Source of the DNA: UBA6163 sp031411655
GTDB lineage: Bacteria; Planctomycetota; Planctomycetia; Pirellulales; Pirellulaceae
Length of the DNA: 64,000 nucleotides
Direction of reading: 5' to 3'
NCBI GenBank assembly: GCA_031411655.1
Contig: JANOBM010000056.1
Coordinates: 1-64,000, forward strand
Shown here one piece after another: positions 61,649 to 64,000 of this stretch; the stretch's first letter is position 1, and each line of letters begins with the position of its first letter. Below the pieces are notes generated by a model. The model was not told the DNA's origin, ran no database searches, and saw only the letters and a program-made list of their open reading frames with translations. The position numbers and the translations under genes were made by a program.

Positions 61649-62590
61649 ATGGTGATTCGATACCGAACCGCAAAGAACGTTGATCCCTCTCTTCGCGGCG
61701 GGGCGGTTAGCATCGGCAACTTTGATGGTGTCCATCGCGGTCATGCGGCGTTGTTGAGTCGATTGCGGGCGATGGCCGATCAACTGAAAGGCCCGGCGAT
61801 TGCGGTCACGTTTGATCCGCCACCTTCTGCCATACTTCGGCCCGGCGTGATGCCACCTCAACTGACAACCATTCCGCGCCGCGCTGCGTTAATCGAAGAA
61901 TGCGGCATCGATCATGTGATCGTTTACGAAACGGACTGGGATCTGCTTCAGCAATCTCCGCAGCGGTTCTTTACAGGTCTAATCGTCGACGGGCTTGGCG
62001 CTCGCGGTATGGTGGAGGGGCCAAACTTTTTTTTTGGCAAAAACCGTGCTGGTGATACCCGACTATTAAAGCAATTGTGTCGTGGACATGACATTGAGCT
62101 AGAAATTGTCGAACCCCAAAAACACTCTCAGTCGCTTATCAGTAGTACTCGCGTGCGGGAGTTGATTTTGGCTGGCGACGTTGAACGCGCTAATCTTCTG
62201 TTAACACAGCCGTTTCAGATCTCAGGGACGGTCGTGAGCGGGGCCGCTCGTGGACGCGAAATTGGATTCCCAACCGCGAACCTTGCGGAAATCAGTACGA
62301 TTATTCCAGGGCCTGGGGTGTACGCATGTAGAGTCTGGTTAGCTTCGGGTTGCTGTGTCCATGCCGCGACGAATATCGGCCCCAACCCAACATTCGATGA
62401 TGCGGGATTAAAGGTCGAAGTGCATTTGATTGGTTTTGACGGAAACCTGTATGGCCAAACGTTGGCATTGGAGTTTTTAGCGCGTGTTCGCGACGTGGCC
62501 CGATTTGACTCGGCCGAGGCTTTAGTACGTCAATTATCCAGCGATGTGCGATGGATTGACAAATTTCTAAGTAGCCAAGCAAGCGAGTAA
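61649..62590 (+). CDS. ribF: Bifunctional riboflavin kinase / FAD synthetase
   Basis: 313 residues from ATG 61649; the frame is open from 61607. The N-terminal adenylyltransferase part has SIGNFDGVHRGH and FFFGKNRAGD, and the C-terminal kinase part has GREIGFPTANL and NIGPNPTF. It makes FMN and FAD. Length is standard. Confidence 0.95.
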   Translation: MVIRYRTAKNVDPSLRGGAVSIGNFDGVHRGHAALLSRLRAMADQLKGPAIAVTFDPPPSAILRPGVMPPQLTTIPRRAALIEECGIDHVIVYETDWDLLQQSPQRFFTGLIVDGLGARGMVEGPNFFFGKNRAGDTRLLKQLCRGHDIELEIVEPQKHSQSLISSTRVRELILAGDVERANLLLTQPFQISGTVVSGAARGREIGFPTANLAEISTIIPGPGVYACRVWLASGCCVHAATNIGPNPTFDDAGLKVEVHLIGFDGNLYGQTLALEFLARVRDVARFDSAEALVRQLSSDVRWIDKFLSSQASE

Positions 62591-62707
62591 CGAGACAGCG
62601 CATCTTTATCAAGCCGGCGCAAACGGCAGCGGTTTTTGGTCTATACTGAGGCAACTCCCTCTATTAGGTATAGAATTTAGTTCCCTTGAATAACGACTGT
62701 TGTGCAC

Positions 62708-63709
62708 ATGAGCGTTGATTGGAAAGCCTTTGTAAGCCAGGTAAGTCACTATGAGTCCTTCATCTTAACAAGCCACATCCGCCCTGATTGTGATGCGTTG
62801 GGCAGCGAGTTGGGGATGGCGGAAGTACTTCGCGCGATTGGCAAAAAGGTTCGTATTGTCAACGCGCATCGCACCCCGCCGGCGCTGGAGTTTCTTGATC
62901 CGGCGGGCAATATTGAGGTCTTGGGTGACAGTGTACAGCCGGAGGATGTCCATGCTGACTGCATCATGGTTCTGGATACGAGTGCTTGGGCACAACTGGG
63001 AGACATGGGAGACGTCATTCGAAGGTCACGTGCAGACAAGATGGTCCTAGATCATCACGTTGGTGAGGACGATCTCGGGGCACGGATGTACAAAGATTAT
63101 GTTGCCGAAGCAACCGGCCACCTTGTAATTCAGGCCGCTGATGCACTGAATGTGCCTCTGACACGAGCCATGTCCGTACCGATTTTCGCCGCGATCGCTA
63201 CGGATACAGGTTGGTTTCGATTTGGTAGCGTGACTCCAGCGACCTACCGAGTGATTGCAAGGCTGCTCGAAGCGGGCGCCGTACCTTCGGAGATTTATGG
63301 CGATCTCTACGAGAGAGATACGCTTGGGAGGCTACGTCTGCGTGGGCTGATTTTGTCTCGCACCGAGGCAGAAATTGAGGGTGCCTTGGTGCATACTTAC
63401 GTGTTGAAGGAAGACTTTGAGACCACGGGTGCTTTGCCGAGTGATACAGAGGATGCAATCAACCTCACCTTGACGATTGATAGGACCAAAGCAGCGGTGA
63501 TTTTTGTGGAACAGCTTCGCGGAGGCTTTAAACTCAGTTTCCGCAGTCGGTGTGCGATGGACGCTAATGAAGTGGCCAAGATTTTCGGTGGTGGCGGCCA
63601 CAAAGCGGCTGCAGGCGCGTTTCAGGAAGGCACTCTAAAGGACGTTCAGGCACGCGTGCTCGCGGTGGTTCGCGATCACGTTTCGAGGGCAGTTGGTGCC
63701 ACTGTTTAG
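62708..63709 (+). CDS. nrnA: DHH-family phosphoesterase (NrnA-like oligoribonuclease / pAp phosphatase)
   Basis: 333 residues from ATG 62708; GTG 62702 is a further option. The DHH domain carries SHIRPDCDALGSELG, VLDTSAW, and VLDHHVGE. The DHHA1 domain ends GGGGHKAAAGAFQ. NrnA degrades short RNA and pAp. No linked pathway in the window apart from ribF upstream. Confidence 0.93.
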   Translation: MSVDWKAFVSQVSHYESFILTSHIRPDCDALGSELGMAEVLRAIGKKVRIVNAHRTPPALEFLDPAGNIEVLGDSVQPEDVHADCIMVLDTSAWAQLGDMGDVIRRSRADKMVLDHHVGEDDLGARMYKDYVAEATGHLVIQAADALNVPLTRAMSVPIFAAIATDTGWFRFGSVTPATYRVIARLLEAGAVPSEIYGDLYERDTLGRLRLRGLILSRTEAEIEGALVHTYVLKEDFETTGALPSDTEDAINLTLTIDRTKAAVIFVEQLRGGFKLSFRSRCAMDANEVAKIFGGGGHKAAAGAFQEGTLKDVQARVLAVVRDHVSRAVGATV

Positions 63710-63718
63710 CGCCACAGT

Positions 63719-64000
63719 TTACTTCAGCAAGAATCCGTCCAACTGCCAGCCATCATCGAGAGTACGTATGTAGGTGGCGGCAGGCCTAAAATATTTCTCA
63801 ACTGTTTCCATTGGCGGGAGCAGTTTTGCGCTCAGTGGGTCGTCGCCCTCTTCGCCTAATTTTTCAAAGCTGCGGCGAAACAACGACGCTAATAACGAAT
63901 CGCTGTCTCTCAATTTCCCTTCGCGAAGGAGAGCATATTTGGCGCGAAGGCTAAGGTCAGTCCGTACCATCCGTTTCATGGAGTAATCGTCGCCACCGAT
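63719..64000 (-). CDS. C-terminal fragment of a hypothetical protein (N-terminus outside window)
   Basis: The frame is open to the right edge; the visible 93 residues are IGGDDYSMKRMVRTDLSLR through DDGWQLDGFLLK. Met at 63979 is probably internal. No family recognised. It is convergent with nrnA (9-bp gap). Confidence 0.5.
   Translation of the reverse strand: MGGDDYSMKRMVRTDLSLRAKYALLREGKLRDSDSLLASLFRRSFEKLGEEGDDPLSAKLLPPMETVEKYFRPAATYIRTLDDGWQLDGFLLK

Overview
The window looks like a chromosomal segment of a planctomycete close to the Pirellulaceae (Rhodopirellula-like). The evidence is moderate GC content, a secreted protein with an N-terminal LEGRAML-type motif and C-terminal dockerin-like repeats, several large Ser/Thr kinases (one fused to WD40 propellers, one with the LLTxWQA pre-kinase module), a DUF1559 protein, and a cbb3 oxidase with fused CcoN-CcoO. 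No rRNA, tRNA, insertion sequence, prophage or CRISPR array was seen. Genes were called from reading frames and motifs alone, so identities of hypothetical proteins stay open.

Layout. 1-5.1 kb (minus): end-truncated secreted metalloprotease-like protein, a membrane-anchored AsmA-like protein, aroC. 5.2-7.8 kb (plus): SBF-type transporter, rpmE, prfA, with strong hairpins between the last two. 7.8-14.3 kb (minus): kinase-WD40 receptor and priA. 14.3-32.7 kb: mixed housekeeping and catabolic genes (nadD, transglutaminase-like lipoprotein, FAD amine oxidase, putA, terpenoid-cyclase-fold protein, fpg, DUF429-like, trpB, UPF0173 hydrolase, Rieske ferredoxin, a B12/radical-SAM protein, a CDF exporter, a Nudix hydrolase). 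33.1-42.2 kb (plus): one complete cbb3 oxidase operon, ccoNO-Q-P-G-H-safE-I-S, carrying both structural subunits and the copper/assembly factors. 42.4-51.2 kb (plus): kinase, FHA protein, polysaccharide flippase, three GT-B glycosyltransferases and a second kinase, which reads as a surface-polysaccharide cluster flanked by phospho-signalling genes; accA follows. 52.3-64 kb: cvpA, YdjM-like membrane protein, dtd, DUF1559 protein, argG, larB, nnrD, a secreted esterase-like protein, a PhoD-like phosphatase, ribF, nrnA and a truncated C-terminal fragment.

The most striking non-genic signal is the octamer GGGCAGGG. Read by eye, it occurs 17 times on the plus strand from 11.9 to 53.6 kb and 5 times on the minus strand from 54.1 to 60.1 kb, with no counter-example found. 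Its orientation does not follow the strand of the host genes. It matches the E. coli FtsK-orienting sequence KOPS (GGGNAGGG), and the two arrays point at each other. I infer that the replication terminus lies near 53.6-54.1 kb. A dif-like sequence (ATAA-6 bp-TTATGTT) sits about 1 kb away, at 52500-52527, in the longest non-coding gap of the window.
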